A stretch of 25,346 bases of DNA from JBAWVR01 sp037147155 (GCA_037147155.1 JBAWVR010000007.1:1-25346); one strand, 5' to 3'; positions 1-6,950 are shown, numbered from the stretch's first letter. Program-made: numbers and translations. Notes: generated by a model from the sequence alone, not told the origin.

Positions 1-29
1 ATAATAAGGTTTGGTGTATCTGTCAAATA

Positions 30-1682
30 TTATTTGTTCTGAAACTCCGGAATCTCAAAGATAAAGGTTGAGCCTTGATCACGTCCTGCTGATTCAGCCC
101 AGATGTAACCATGGTGTTTCTCCACAATCTTTTTCACAATATAGAGACCATAGCCGGTAGAGTTTACATTGTAGCGAATTGATTCTTCTCCCCTACCTCC
201 TTCGTGGAAGAGACTAGATTTGTCTTTACCTGATAGGCCTACTCCAGAGTCTTTTACAGAAAATATAATTTTTCTGCCATCGTCTTCGTGCATCTGACGA
301 CTAAGTGAGATAATAACTGATCCGGTCTGAGTATAGTTCACAGCGTTATCAACCAAGTTTTTGATAACCTGCTCAAATTGAGTTTTATCAATATTGGCAA
401 AAATCTCTTGTTCGGGTAAATTGATTTGTAAATCAAGACCCTTGTCTTTGGCTCTTGATATGTATTTTTCAGCTATATCTTTAGCAAATTTTACAAAATC
501 AATCTTTTCAAAAACGAAGTCAGTTTTGCCGGTTTTAAGACTTGAAGCGCTGAGAATGCCTTGAATCATATCTACTGCCTGGTTATCTGAATCCATGCCC
601 TGTTGCACTAAATGTTTCAAATCATCGCTTACAGGCCCCATATCACCTTCCAAAACTGAGGCAAAAATCATCTTGCTCTTGGTAAAGAAACCCTTGACCT
701 GGTGGGTAATAAAACGAATAAGGCCTTGCTGAGCCTCGTTGGCTTCCCCCAAGGCAATTTTCTGTTCATCAACCTTCTCAACGGACTTAACAAGAACATA
801 ACCAGCAATCACAGTAATAACAAGAGTTATGGAGGTTAGAACAAAGTTTGTTGTTGTTTTAATAAAAAATAATTGTGCTCCCACAAGCAAACCAATTGTC
901 CACATTAGTGCTTGGGCAGCGAGCAACTTAACGTTAAAAGTCTTAAACTTAACTATTAGATAAACTAAGAAACCTAGTAGTAGAGGCATACCAAGCAAAC
1001 CGTAAATACCAAAGTTGTAGGCATACTCAACGGCGTTAGAATCTACGAGCATATTTACAGCTAAGTCTGTAAAGAGAAAGAAAGACATAAATAGTATTAC
1101 TCCCAGTCCAGCAAAAAATATTTCTTTTTTCTTTAAACTATCCTTATTCTTTTTAATTTTATAGATTGTAAATACAATCGCTGCTATAAAAAATACTCCC
1201 TGAGCTATATAGTAGTAATTTGTTACCGATCCGTTTTCAAGTGATTCGCAAGTATTGCCGTCATACATTGTTAATGTTTTTCCCAAGAAAGCATAAACAA
1301 AAGTTGGTGCCATTACTATTAAACTGGCGATTTTTTGCCATAATGGCAAATCACGATTTGTCGCAAAGGTATACAAAAAATAGTAAGCAAAAAAGAAGAA
1401 AATTAGTGTAAAAGGAAAAGCAAGTTCCCAGGTTGCCATGGTATTACCTGCCCCTAAAAATGAGAACCACTCACTTAGGTCAAGGATGACCCAACCAACA
1501 AAAGACAAACAGACCAGGAAGAGTGTAATACTGGCTAAAGTCCTGGTTTTTATAAGAAGAAAAGTACCAACTACTAAAGAAGCGATAGCTACGGTTAGGT
1601 GTGTGTAAAAAAGCAAACCAATAGGAATTTGATTTACCAAATAATCGTAACAATACTGAACATGTATAAATTGTTGTAACAT
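30..1682 (-). CDS. Membrane-bound sensor histidine kinase (orphan)
   Basis: A 550-residue two-component sensor kinase. The first ~300 residues are strongly hydrophobic with about eight predicted membrane segments, resembling the multi-TM N-terminal sensor modules of bacterial kinases. The transmitter follows: an H-box around ITHQVK with His327 as the likely phosphoacceptor (the usual E/D-L-x-x-P after the His is absent), an N-box KNLVDNA at 441-447, a G1 box DSGVG at 478-482 and a G2 box STGYGLYIV at 508-516. It would autophosphorylate on ATP and pass phosphate to a response regulator, but none is encoded in the window. The start lies 4 bases after the stop of the upstream small Cys-rich gene, so the two are probably co-transcribed and translationally coupled. 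The signal is unknown. The kinase call is firm; the sensor class is not. Confidence 0.9.
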   Translation of the reverse strand: MLQQFIHVQYCYDYLVNQIPIGLLFYTHLTVAIASLVVGTFLLIKTRTLASITLFLVCLSFVGWVILDLSEWFSFLGAGNTMATWELAFPFTLIFFFFAYYFLYTFATNRDLPLWQKIASLIVMAPTFVYAFLGKTLTMYDGNTCESLENGSVTNYYYIAQGVFFIAAIVFTIYKIKKNKDSLKKKEIFFAGLGVILFMSFFLFTDLAVNMLVDSNAVEYAYNFGIYGLLGMPLLLGFLVYLIVKFKTFNVKLLAAQALMWTIGLLVGAQLFFIKTTTNFVLTSITLVITVIAGYVLVKSVEKVDEQKIALGEANEAQQGLIRFITHQVKGFFTKSKMIFASVLEGDMGPVSDDLKHLVQQGMDSDNQAVDMIQGILSASSLKTGKTDFVFEKIDFVKFAKDIAEKYISRAKDKGLDLQINLPEQEIFANIDKTQFEQVIKNLVDNAVNYTQTGSVIISLSRQMHEDDGRKIIFSVKDSGVGLSGKDKSSLFHEGGRGEESIRYNVNSTGYGLYIVKKIVEKHHGYIWAESAGRDQGSTFIFEIPEFQNK

Positions 1683-1686
1683 TTTT

Positions 1687-2043
1687 TTATTGAGTTATAT
1701 CTAAACATTTTTCCCCATCATCTAAATTTTCTTCTGAACAATAAATAATTGAGCACTGACCGACCACTTGTTCACAAAAAAAAGTTGGACAATTATGCTC
1801 TTCCAAACATACTGGAGCGATAGAATCCAGTATCTCAACTTTTTTGTATGCAGACTCGTCACATTCTGGATCTTCACCTAATACACAATCAGAAGCAAAA
1901 CACTTTTCTGTTTTTGAATCACATGAGGTGTGCACGCTCAAAATAAAATTCTTATTTAAAAAATATTGTTGATATCTATAAGAAACCACCACAACAATTA
2001 TTAGTATAAAGATTATTAAAAATATTTTTGTTTCATTTTTCAT
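1687..2043 (-). CDS. Small membrane-anchored, Cys-rich exported protein
   Basis: A 118-residue protein with a short charged N-terminus, one hydrophobic segment at about residues 8-21 and a ~95-residue outward-facing tail with ten cysteines, several in spaced C-x(5-7)-C patterns (around TSCDSKTEKCFASDC and HNCPTFFCEQ). The hydrophobic segment is likely an uncleaved signal anchor. The even number of cysteines fits disulfides or metal binding outside the membrane. It is the first gene of a two-gene operon with the histidine kinase, 4 bases apart, so it may sense or present a signal to the kinase; that is inference. The start is supported by a TATAAT box ending 6 bases upstream, predicting a leaderless mRNA. 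I do not recognise a named family, although small proteins with this look seem common in CPR genomes. Confidence 0.75.
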   Translation of the reverse strand: MKNETKIFLIIFILIIVVVVSYRYQQYFLNKNFILSVHTSCDSKTEKCFASDCVLGEDPECDESAYKKVEILDSIAPVCLEEHNCPTFFCEQVVGQCSIIYCSEENLDDGEKCLDITQ

Positions 2044-2049
2044 AAATAA

Positions 2050-2055
2050 ATTATA
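2050..2055 (-). promoter_or_regulatory. -10 box of a predicted leaderless transcript
   Basis: A perfect TATAAT on the minus strand, 6 bases before the ATG of the Cys-rich protein gene. Transcription would begin at or next to the start codon. No good -35 box was seen. Confidence 0.6.
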
Positions 2056-2070
2056 CTAGATAATGAATAA

Positions 2071-2934
2071 TTAACAATTGCTTTGTCCACCAACTTCTTT
2101 AATTATACGATCCCTGATTTTAATAGGATAGGCTTGCCAAAACTTCCCGTCTTCTATTTCAGTGGGCTCGATTGTGGCAATTAAGGGTTTATAACCGGTA
2201 TTTTTATAAATCTCTATAAACGCTTTTAATATAACTTCTTTAATAAATGGAAGCTCACTTGTTCGAATTAGGTAATTTTCAAACAAAACGCCGTGCTTCA
2301 AAAAGAAAACAAAGAATTTTTTGTAATATTCTTTGGCTGTTGGACCATTTTCATGAACCCAACCAGAAAAATCATGAATATTATCTTTAAAATGGGCAAA
2401 GTCATCAAGAAAGATATCGTGGTGAAAGTCAACAAGGTTTTGGTTGTTATTGGCCGTTGTGTTTATTGTATTGATTGGTTTTGAATTGCAAACATTAATA
2501 TCAATAATTTTTTCCGACTCAAACATCGGTTCGTTTTTCTTGTTATTTCCTTTGTATAGTAGTAACTTACCAAGTGCGAACTTACACTCGTTTCTATTTG
2601 TAAACATGTCTTTTGTGTATTCTAAAAACAGTGGGTGTAAATGCTCTTCCAGAGTACTTACGACATCCGCAAACCATTTTGTTTCGTAGTTTGGTGTTGT
2701 TACGTTTCTGAATAATATCGCTTTAGGACGTCCCTCCATAATTAAAGGTACATGTTTGATTAAGGTTTTAATTTTTTCATCAAGAGAGGTATCATTTTGT
2801 CTGGTCTTCAGTTGTTCAATGGCTTCATCAACTGGAGTATAAACAAAATCACAAAACTTTTTTTGATCGGAACAAATATCTTCAATAAATGCGTTTACCT
2901 TTTCTTCGTTTGCAAAAATTTCGTCTAAATTCAT
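2071..2934 (-). CDS. Hypothetical soluble protein, 287 aa
   Basis: A 287-residue protein with no signal peptide, no membrane segment and no motif that I recognise. It is rich in charged and aromatic residues and predicted mostly helical, with an Asn/Thr-rich central stretch (about residues 150-167, TINTTANNNQN) that may be a linker between an N-terminal and a C-terminal helical part. The sequence between residues 168 and 185 is rich in H, D and F. It starts 6 bases after a perfect TATAAT, again predicting a leaderless mRNA, and ends 27 bases before the start of the Cys-rich gene, which has its own -10 box. Function unknown; the ORF itself is convincing because of its length and promoter position. 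Confidence 0.7.
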   Translation of the reverse strand: MNLDEIFANEEKVNAFIEDICSDQKKFCDFVYTPVDEAIEQLKTRQNDTSLDEKIKTLIKHVPLIMEGRPKAILFRNVTTPNYETKWFADVVSTLEEHLHPLFLEYTKDMFTNRNECKFALGKLLLYKGNNKKNEPMFESEKIIDINVCNSKPINTINTTANNNQNLVDFHHDIFLDDFAHFKDNIHDFSGWVHENGPTAKEYYKKFFVFFLKHGVLFENYLIRTSELPFIKEVILKAFIEIYKNTGYKPLIATIEPTEIEDGKFWQAYPIKIRDRIIKEVGGQSNC

Positions 2935-2940
2935 AGTCTT

Positions 2941-2946
2941 ATTATA
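2941..2946 (-). promoter_or_regulatory. -10 box of a predicted leaderless transcript
   Basis: Perfect TATAAT on the minus strand, 6 bases before the ATG of the 287-residue hypothetical protein. Confidence 0.6.
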
Positions 2947-2953
2947 TATCTAA

Positions 2954-3562
2954 TTAAAAAAGATTGTAGGCCAATCTTAGGATGGTAATAACGATTTGCA
3001 TCAAAACTCCCCAAGCTAAACAGCTAAATATTGTACTGGCAATAAAAATGGTGTAATCACGCTTATCAAGCTTTTCAAAACTACCGTGTCTTAAGAATAT
3101 TGTCGTAATGAAAGAGTCTTGCCATACTGACAAAGTAACAAAAGCAAAAATATCATTTTTGTTCAATAACCAAATCATAAGCTGAAGTAATTTGGCTGGG
3201 ATATACAAGCTAAATCTTTTGATTAAATTTTTATGATTACTGACTTCATGCACCCACATGTGCCCCTTAACCTTCAAATCTTCTATTTCATTCACTCCAA
3301 ACCAGTCAACTTTCTTCTTGTGATACCAGATTAAAACAAAAAAATTCATGGTTAAAGCCATAATTATTAGAATTATCATTCCCCAAACGCCATAGAAGGC
3401 TTGTAGTATTGGCCAAATAATATAATCAAAGGCAAAGTTGTACGCCTCATACAATCCCCAACCAGACATCACCACCGCGGTTCGCTTGATGTTTTTTGAC
3501 ACGAGAAAAACCACAAGTCCAAATAATAGTATTCCCCCAACAATCCATAAAATATCGGTCAT
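2954..3562 (-). CDS. Multi-pass integral membrane protein, 202 aa
   Basis: A 202-residue protein with about five hydrophobic segments (roughly residues 4-24, 40-58, 60-82, 135-155 and 172-196) and a positively charged loop between the third and fourth (KKKVDW, then a segment around MWVHEVSNHKN). No family recognised; it may be a small transporter-like or structural membrane protein. The upstream sequence has a TAATAT box 5 bases before the ATG, compatible with leaderless initiation. Its first ~31 codons plus about 38 bases upstream are duplicated at 5848-5978, where the ATG is changed to ATT, so this copy is the intact one. The duplication brackets the module A insertion. Confidence 0.75.
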   Translation of the reverse strand: MTDILWIVGGILLFGLVVFLVSKNIKRTAVVMSGWGLYEAYNFAFDYIIWPILQAFYGVWGMIILIIMALTMNFFVLIWYHKKKVDWFGVNEIEDLKVKGHMWVHEVSNHKNLIKRFSLYIPAKLLQLMIWLLNKNDIFAFVTLSVWQDSFITTIFLRHGSFEKLDKRDYTIFIASTIFSCLAWGVLMQIVITILRLAYNLF

Positions 3563-3600
3563 TTCTAATATTAAAGCATTTTGGGAGGTGGGGTGTCAAA
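3470..3600. repeat. 131-bp direct repeat, copy 1 (intact gene 5' end)
   Basis: This stretch holds the first ~31 codons of the membrane-protein gene and its upstream region. It recurs in the same orientation at 5848-5978 with 4 mismatches in 131 positions (about 97% identity). The two copies exactly bracket the module A genes (3601-5847), as expected for an inserted segment that regenerated the 5' end of its target. Confidence 0.9.
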
Positions 3601-3609
3601 CATGATTAT

Positions 3610-4233
3610 TTAAATACACTTAATTATTTTTTCCACATCAGGATAGTACTTTTCAAAAACTGAATCGACAGCTGTGGTATCTATAGTAATATTTTGCATG
3701 ATAACCAAAGTGGGATCATTTTTTGCAAGAATTAGATCAACTAGTCTTTCTTTAATCCAATGTTCAACTCTGTATTCATCAATAAGAGATTGGATCGATA
3801 AGTGAATTATTTCATGGATGATATTTCTTAAAAGTGCTATTTCAGTTTTGTTCTGAAAATTCGAAATAACTTTGTTAGGAACATTATAACTTCCCCCTAC
3901 CCCATATTTTGTGAGTTGAATAATATAGATATCTTCTTGCTTTAGTGAAGTCATAGCAAAGTAATTCTCAAGTTTAGACGAGGAAATAGACCACTGCTCC
4001 TCTATAGTTTTTTTTATCTTTTCATAGTCATTGGTGCAATATTCTTCCTCTGCTGTAGTTAGTAAAGAATTTTCTGAGGTTTTTATATCAACATCTTCCA
4101 ACTTCTTGCCAGCAGGTAGCTTAATCCATTTAGAATAACCGTTCTTGAGAAACCAGTCGGCTTTGCTCAGTGTATATTTTATACGTTCTTTTTCGTACTC
4201 TAAAGAATATTTTATGTCTAATTTTATCATCAT
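3610..4233 (-). CDS. HExxH zinc metallopeptidase of RiPP module A
   Basis: A protein of about 207 residues carrying a zinc peptidase motif HEIIH (His140, Glu141, His144 from the chosen start) and a downstream Glu in WIKERLVDL (Glu162) that could be the third ligand, as in gluzincin-type (clan MA) peptidases. No signal peptide, so likely cytoplasmic. The frame is open up to 4290, but the first 19 codons of that longer form lie in a terminator hairpin. I chose ATG 4233, which sits 8 bases after a TAAAAT -10-like box; 4230 is also possible. It follows the Cys-rich peptide gene. A radical SAM enzyme, a peptide and a peptidase together suggest it removes the leader from the modified peptide or degrades it for immunity. 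Family call moderate; role inferred. Confidence 0.75.
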   Translation of the reverse strand: MMIKLDIKYSLEYEKERIKYTLSKADWFLKNGYSKWIKLPAGKKLEDVDIKTSENSLLTTAEEEYCTNDYEKIKKTIEEQWSISSSKLENYFAMTSLKQEDIYIIQLTKYGVGGSYNVPNKVISNFQNKTEIALLRNIIHEIIHLSIQSLIDEYRVEHWIKERLVDLILAKNDPTLVIMQNITIDTTAVDSVFEKYYPDVEKIIKCI

Positions 4234-4241
4234 TAATTTCA

Positions 4242-4247
4242 ATTTTA
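4242..4247 (-). promoter_or_regulatory. Possible -10 box for the module A peptidase
   Basis: TAAAAT on the minus strand (5 of 6 consensus bases), 8 bases before ATG 4233 and just past the terminator of the peptide gene. This would let the peptidase be transcribed separately as a leaderless mRNA, mirroring module B. Confidence 0.4.
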
Positions 4248-4260
4248 ACCTATTTTGTGT

Positions 4261-4305
4261 AAAAAAACACTGTAACCCAAGATATGTCATAGCTGGGTTA
4301 CAGTG
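4261..4305 (-). terminator. Rho-independent terminator after precursor A
   Basis: Perfect 12-bp stem (CACTGTAACCCA paired with TGGGTTACAGTG) with a 14-base loop, followed on the minus strand by seven T. The stop codon of the peptide ORF falls in the loop and the stem encodes its last codons, so ribosomes reaching the stop would cover the hairpin. Translation could therefore modulate read-through into the peptidase. Confidence 0.85.
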
Positions 4306-4496
4306 AGGTGTTGCGGGCGGTACGCCGGATCAGCACGGGTTTTGCTGAGGAATGATCTTGTCCCCGGGCCATTACAGCCGTCGCAGCAGTTGCAGTCGCA
4401 TTCACCAGATCCCTCGGTCACGGTGCGCAAGTTCTTGAACTTGGCTCCGCTACTCGAAACACCAGTGATTCTCAGAGATTCGATAAACTTATCCAT
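4287..4496 (-). CDS. Cys-rich RiPP precursor peptide A, 69 aa
   Basis: A 69-residue peptide with a charged, hydrophobic-dotted N-terminal half resembling a leader, then a Gly/Cys-dense segment GSGECDCNCCDGCNG (five Cys between residues 33 and 41) and a basic tail. Such Cys clusters next to radical SAM/SPASM enzymes are typical of ranthipeptide or sactipeptide-like precursors, where Cys thiols are cross-linked to other residues. A strong Shine-Dalgarno (AAAGGAGA) lies 7 bases before the ATG, and a TTGACA/TATCAT promoter lies further upstream. The base composition is clearly richer in G+C than the flanking genes. Its stop is inside the downstream terminator loop. It is the only gene between the terminator of the radical SAM gene and the peptidase. 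The core boundary and the modification are inferred. Confidence 0.75.
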   Translation of the reverse strand: MDKFIESLRITGVSSSGAKFKNLRTVTEGSGECDCNCCDGCNGPGTRSFLSKTRADPAYRPQHLTVTQL

Positions 4497-4564
4497 CTTG
4501 TCTCTCCTTTCCCTTTGGGGGAATTGTGGTTTTGGACATCTTAAACGCCCACGTTACTGTTTGC

Positions 4565-4583
4565 ATTCACCAAACGGGTGAAT
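4565..4583 (-). promoter_or_regulatory. Inverted repeat at the 5' end of the precursor A transcript
   Basis: ATTCACC and GGTGAAT, 7-bp arms around a 5-base loop, just downstream of the -10 box and about 70 bases before the ATG. It could be an operator or a 5' stabilising hairpin in the ~85-base leader. Confidence 0.45.
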
Positions 4584-4590
4584 CAATATA

Positions 4591-4619
4591 ATGATATATT
4601 GACAATATTACTTTGTCAA
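4591..4619 (-). promoter_or_regulatory. Strong sigma70-type promoter of precursor A with embedded operator-like repeat
   Basis: On the minus strand: TTGACA (4614-4619), 17-bp spacer, TATCAT (4591-4596). The -35 box and much of the spacer form an inverted repeat, TTGACAA and TTGTCAA, 7-bp arms 7 bases apart (4599-4619). A dimeric regulator bound there would block the promoter. This gives the peptide its own, probably high, expression separate from the radical SAM gene. Confidence 0.7.
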
Positions 4620-4663
4620 ATATAAACACTTGTTTTAAATATAAAAGCGACAATGATAGTTGT

Positions 4664-4689
4664 AAAAAGCGAGCCCGTTTGGGCTCGCT
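4664..4689 (-). terminator. Rho-independent terminator after radical SAM gene A
   Basis: Stem AGCGAGCCC with GGGCTCGCT (9 bp), loop GTTT, then five T on the minus strand. It lies 15 bases after the stop of the radical SAM gene and separates it from the peptide's promoter. Confidence 0.9.
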
Positions 4690-4703
4690 GAATTGGGTTT
4701 TTG

Positions 4704-5741
4704 TTAAGCAAAACCACGTATAACTTCATCTGCATTGTAATATGACCAGAACATGGGGCAACCACCTCCACATCCGGAAAATCTCTTACATGAAATACAT
4801 TTTTTCGAGGGGTAGTTGTTTAATCTGTCGTAATACCCAGCTATTAATGGGGAGTTCAAAAAGTCCAGTAGTTCGTCTACTGAAGAAAAATCTTCCCCAA
4901 ATTTACCAACCGGGAAATCAAACAGATTGTTACACATAATAACTTCGCCAGACACCCCAAAAATTAAACCAGATTTTTGTCTCAACTGACAAAGTGTTGA
5001 GATTTGGTTTCTTGAAGTTAGGAGGTCTAGAAAAGTTTCTGGCCACAAACACAAAGGGAGTTTCATTGAAAAAGATATTTTTCCTTCCATTATAGAGTTA
5101 ACATCATCATAAACACTCATTACATTAGAAACAATTTGTTCTGGTGGTATCAGGAAGTCACCATCAGAACCCTTTTGTGTCGGTACAGGTGTACAGAACC
5201 CTACATCCAAATACTTGGCACCGAGTTCTTTTGAAAAACGTGCAGTGTCAATTAGTTCGTTTGGATTTAGCGAGCTATAGACTGTACTAACACCGCAGTG
5301 AAAGAAATCTATTCCTCTTCTCAACCCTGTCACTATTGAATCAAAATCCTTAATTCCTGTTGTCTTCTTGTAGGACAGTTCACCACATCCCTTCAGTGAT
5401 ATTCCCACTAAGTCATTCGGATTTTTCACATAATTTTCCCAAAAAGCATCATTCGCAAACTTTAGTGCGTTTGTTGCTATTTGTGTTTCGACACCGATAC
5501 CTCTGCAAAACTTGTTAAAGTCAAGCAGTGGACCCCAAATGGTAGGCTCTCCCCCGATAAGGATGATCTTTTTGATTCCGCAGGAGTGGATTAATGTTGC
5601 CAGTTCTTTTGCAAGTTCTAAGCTCATTTCTCCTCTATACTCTGTTTCTTTCGCATAACACCACTCACAGCGCATGTTGCAAGCTCTATTTACCGTGAGC
5701 CACCCAAGTTTTGGGACGATTTGATTATTGTTGCTACTCAT
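4704..5741 (-). CDS. Radical SAM/SPASM peptide maturase of module A
   Basis: A 345-residue radical SAM enzyme. The CNMRCEWC motif (Cys21, Cys25, Cys28) would bind the SAM-cleaving 4Fe-4S cluster, and IGGEPT is the SAM-binding GGE motif. The C-terminus has a SPASM/twitch-type Cys cluster, with a Cys in the EVIMCNN segment and then C315-x2-C318-x5-C324-x3-C328 (CISCKRFSGCGGGC), which would hold auxiliary clusters. SPASM enzymes commonly modify ribosomal peptides, and the Cys-rich peptide encoded next, 207 bases downstream, is the obvious substrate. The protein ends soon after the SPASM region, with no fused PqqD-like recognition domain, unlike the module B enzyme. A good Shine-Dalgarno (AAGGAG, 7 bases before ATG) and a TTGACA promoter precede it. 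An anaerobic-SME-like protein is an alternative; the context favours a RiPP maturase. Confidence 0.85.
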   Translation of the reverse strand: MSSNNNQIVPKLGWLTVNRACNMRCEWCYAKETEYRGEMSLELAKELATLIHSCGIKKIILIGGEPTIWGPLLDFNKFCRGIGVETQIATNALKFANDAFWENYVKNPNDLVGISLKGCGELSYKKTTGIKDFDSIVTGLRRGIDFFHCGVSTVYSSLNPNELIDTARFSKELGAKYLDVGFCTPVPTQKGSDGDFLIPPEQIVSNVMSVYDDVNSIMEGKISFSMKLPLCLWPETFLDLLTSRNQISTLCQLRQKSGLIFGVSGEVIMCNNLFDFPVGKFGEDFSSVDELLDFLNSPLIAGYYDRLNNYPSKKCISCKRFSGCGGGCPMFWSYYNADEVIRGFA

Positions 5742-5788
5742 CTGAAGTCTCCTTCTGTTGGTTGTTTTGCAAGGTTCGTTCTTTCTGA

Positions 5789-5817
5789 AGAGTACTATCT
5801 ATTTATGGATATGTCAA
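5789..5817 (-). promoter_or_regulatory. Promoter of radical SAM gene A
   Basis: Minus strand TTGACA (5812-5817), 17-bp spacer, TACTCT (5789-5794; a weak -10). The leader of about 40 bases ends in AAGGAG before the ATG at 5741. Confidence 0.55.
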
Positions 5818-5847
5818 GATATACGTAATAGTTCAATAGCTTGGCAC

Positions 5848-5978
5848 CACCACCGCGGTTCGCTTGATGTTTTTTGACACGAGAAAAACCACCAATCCAA
5901 ATAATAGTATTCCCCCAACAATCCATAAAATATCGGTAATTTCTAATATTAAAGCATTTTGGGTGGTGGGGTGTCAAA
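5848..5978. repeat. 131-bp direct repeat, copy 2 (dead gene 5' fragment)
   Basis: A second copy of 3470-3600 in the same orientation. It contains the promoter region and first ~31 codons of the membrane-protein gene, but the ATG has become ATT and the frame does not continue into a gene. It is therefore a truncated remnant. It marks the right edge of the module A segment and abuts a lysyl-tRNA synthetase gene remnant. Confidence 0.9.
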
Positions 5979-6002
5979 TTTTAAAAGAAATGTTTAAATA
6001 TG

Positions 6003-6167
6003 TTACTTTTTTGGTCTCAAAAGTGGAAAAAGAACAACATCTCTTAAGTTATTTTGGCCAGTTAAAATTGCCACTGTTCTATCAATACCCATACCCCAGC
6101 CAGAAATTGGCGGAGCCACATGTTCAAGAGTTAAAATAAATTCATTATTACTCTCCATCACCTCACC
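6003..6167 (-). pseudogene. lysS: 3' remnant of a class II lysyl-tRNA synthetase gene
   Basis: Reading the minus strand gives about 54 codons ending in TAA that match the C-terminal end of class II lysyl-tRNA synthetase: EHVAPPISGWGMGIDR, the motif 3 region with its conserved Arg, then NNLRDVVLFPLLRP. The rest of the ~490-residue enzyme is absent: an in-frame TAG lies immediately upstream and the next gene ends 5 bases beyond. The remnant sits between the module A repeat and the module B peptidase gene, so it probably marks the junction where module B, or a rearrangement, cut into the lysS 3' end. The intact gene should be elsewhere in the genome. A related class II synthetase is a less likely source. 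Confidence 0.8.
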
Positions 6168-6174
6168 CTAATTA

Positions 6175-6867
6175 TTATTTTTCAAATTTTTCTTTATAAA
6201 ATTTGGCATACGCATTATTAATACTTCTGTAATTTAAATCAAATTTAAAGATTTTCTTAAATAAACAGTTAAAATCCTTTTTAAATTTGTTTTGATTTCT
6301 AATTAAATTTTTATCATCGCTTGTTATGTAGTTTAGTTCACTGATTTTGTATAAAAAATGTATAAATTTATTTTTACCAAATTTTTGAATTAAAAATCTT
6401 ACAAAATAACTGCCCTCATCATAGGAAGATTTTTCTGTAATAAAATAATTATTTAAAAATGATGTAAACTCCCTTTTAACATCATCTGTTTCTTCTGATA
6501 AATATACAGATAACCCTTCACTCAACCATACTGGGTGTAAATATTTAGATACAGCCTCCTGAAAAAGATGACATAGTTCGTGTTTAATAAGTTGCTGATA
6601 TTTTTGATTTGAAAATTGATGATTACTATGTTTTTTAATACTATATTTATCTAATATATATATGCTCTTACTAACTCCATAACCAATTAACCAATCTTCT
6701 GTGGGATGACCAAGCAAATTGTCAAATTCTTTTCGATTGGGGGCAATAAAAATATTTGGTGTATTTTCTACCCAGTTTATACCAAAAAAAGTATTTAATT
6801 CGCACATGGATTTTTGATAGGAATCTTCTATAAAATTATCCTCTTTGGTCTTTATTGAAAAAATCAT
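6175..6867 (-). CDS. HExxH gluzincin-like metallopeptidase of RiPP module B
   Basis: About 230 residues with a zinc peptidase motif KHELCHLF and a downstream WLSEGLSVYLS. These are the HExxH plus Glu arrangement (GxxE-like ExLSxYxS) of clan MA gluzincins such as M1-like and basic secretory-type peptidases; His, His and the second Glu would bind zinc and the first Glu would be catalytic. There is no clear signal peptide. The frame opens at 6876, but that ATG overlaps a TATAAT box (6875-6880). The ATG at 6867, 7 bases after the box, fits the leaderless pattern seen elsewhere, so I chose it. The gene follows the module B peptide and terminator in the same order as module A. It probably acts on the leader or the mature peptide; this role is inferred. 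Confidence 0.75.
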   Translation of the reverse strand: MIFSIKTKEDNFIEDSYQKSMCELNTFFGINWVENTPNIFIAPNRKEFDNLLGHPTEDWLIGYGVSKSIYILDKYSIKKHSNHQFSNQKYQQLIKHELCHLFQEAVSKYLHPVWLSEGLSVYLSEETDDVKREFTSFLNNYFITEKSSYDEGSYFVRFLIQKFGKNKFIHFLYKISELNYITSDDKNLIRNQNKFKKDFNCLFKKIFKFDLNYRSINNAYAKFYKEKFEK

Positions 6868-6874
6868 AATATTC

Positions 6875-6880
6875 ATTATA
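6875..6880 (-). promoter_or_regulatory. -10 box for the module B peptidase
   Basis: Perfect TATAAT on the minus strand, 7 bases before ATG 6867 and immediately after the terminator of the upstream peptide gene. It predicts separate leaderless transcription of the peptidase. Confidence 0.55.
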
Positions 6881-6884
6881 TACT

Positions 6885-6931
6885 AAATAATAAAGAGAGG
6901 TAATGACTTTTAGGGCCACTACCTCTCTGCA
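6885..6931 (-). terminator. Rho-independent terminator after precursor B
   Basis: Stem AGAGAGGTAGTG with CATTACCTCTCT (12 bp with one G-U pair), 11-base loop, then TTATTATTT on the minus strand. It separates the radical SAM/peptide operon from the peptidase gene, as in module A. Confidence 0.75.
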
Positions 6932-6950
6932 GCCTGTTTATTGTGGCTAG

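Noticed and set aside
4234..4290. Longer form of the module A peptidase starting at 4290
   Set aside because: These 19 codons lie in the terminator loop, stem and T-run. A -10-like box and MMIKLDIK start at 4233 are more plausible.
5864..6139. 91-codon plus-strand frame over the repeat and lysS remnant
   Set aside because: It is antisense to the duplicated gene fragment and the lysS remnant, and has no independent support.
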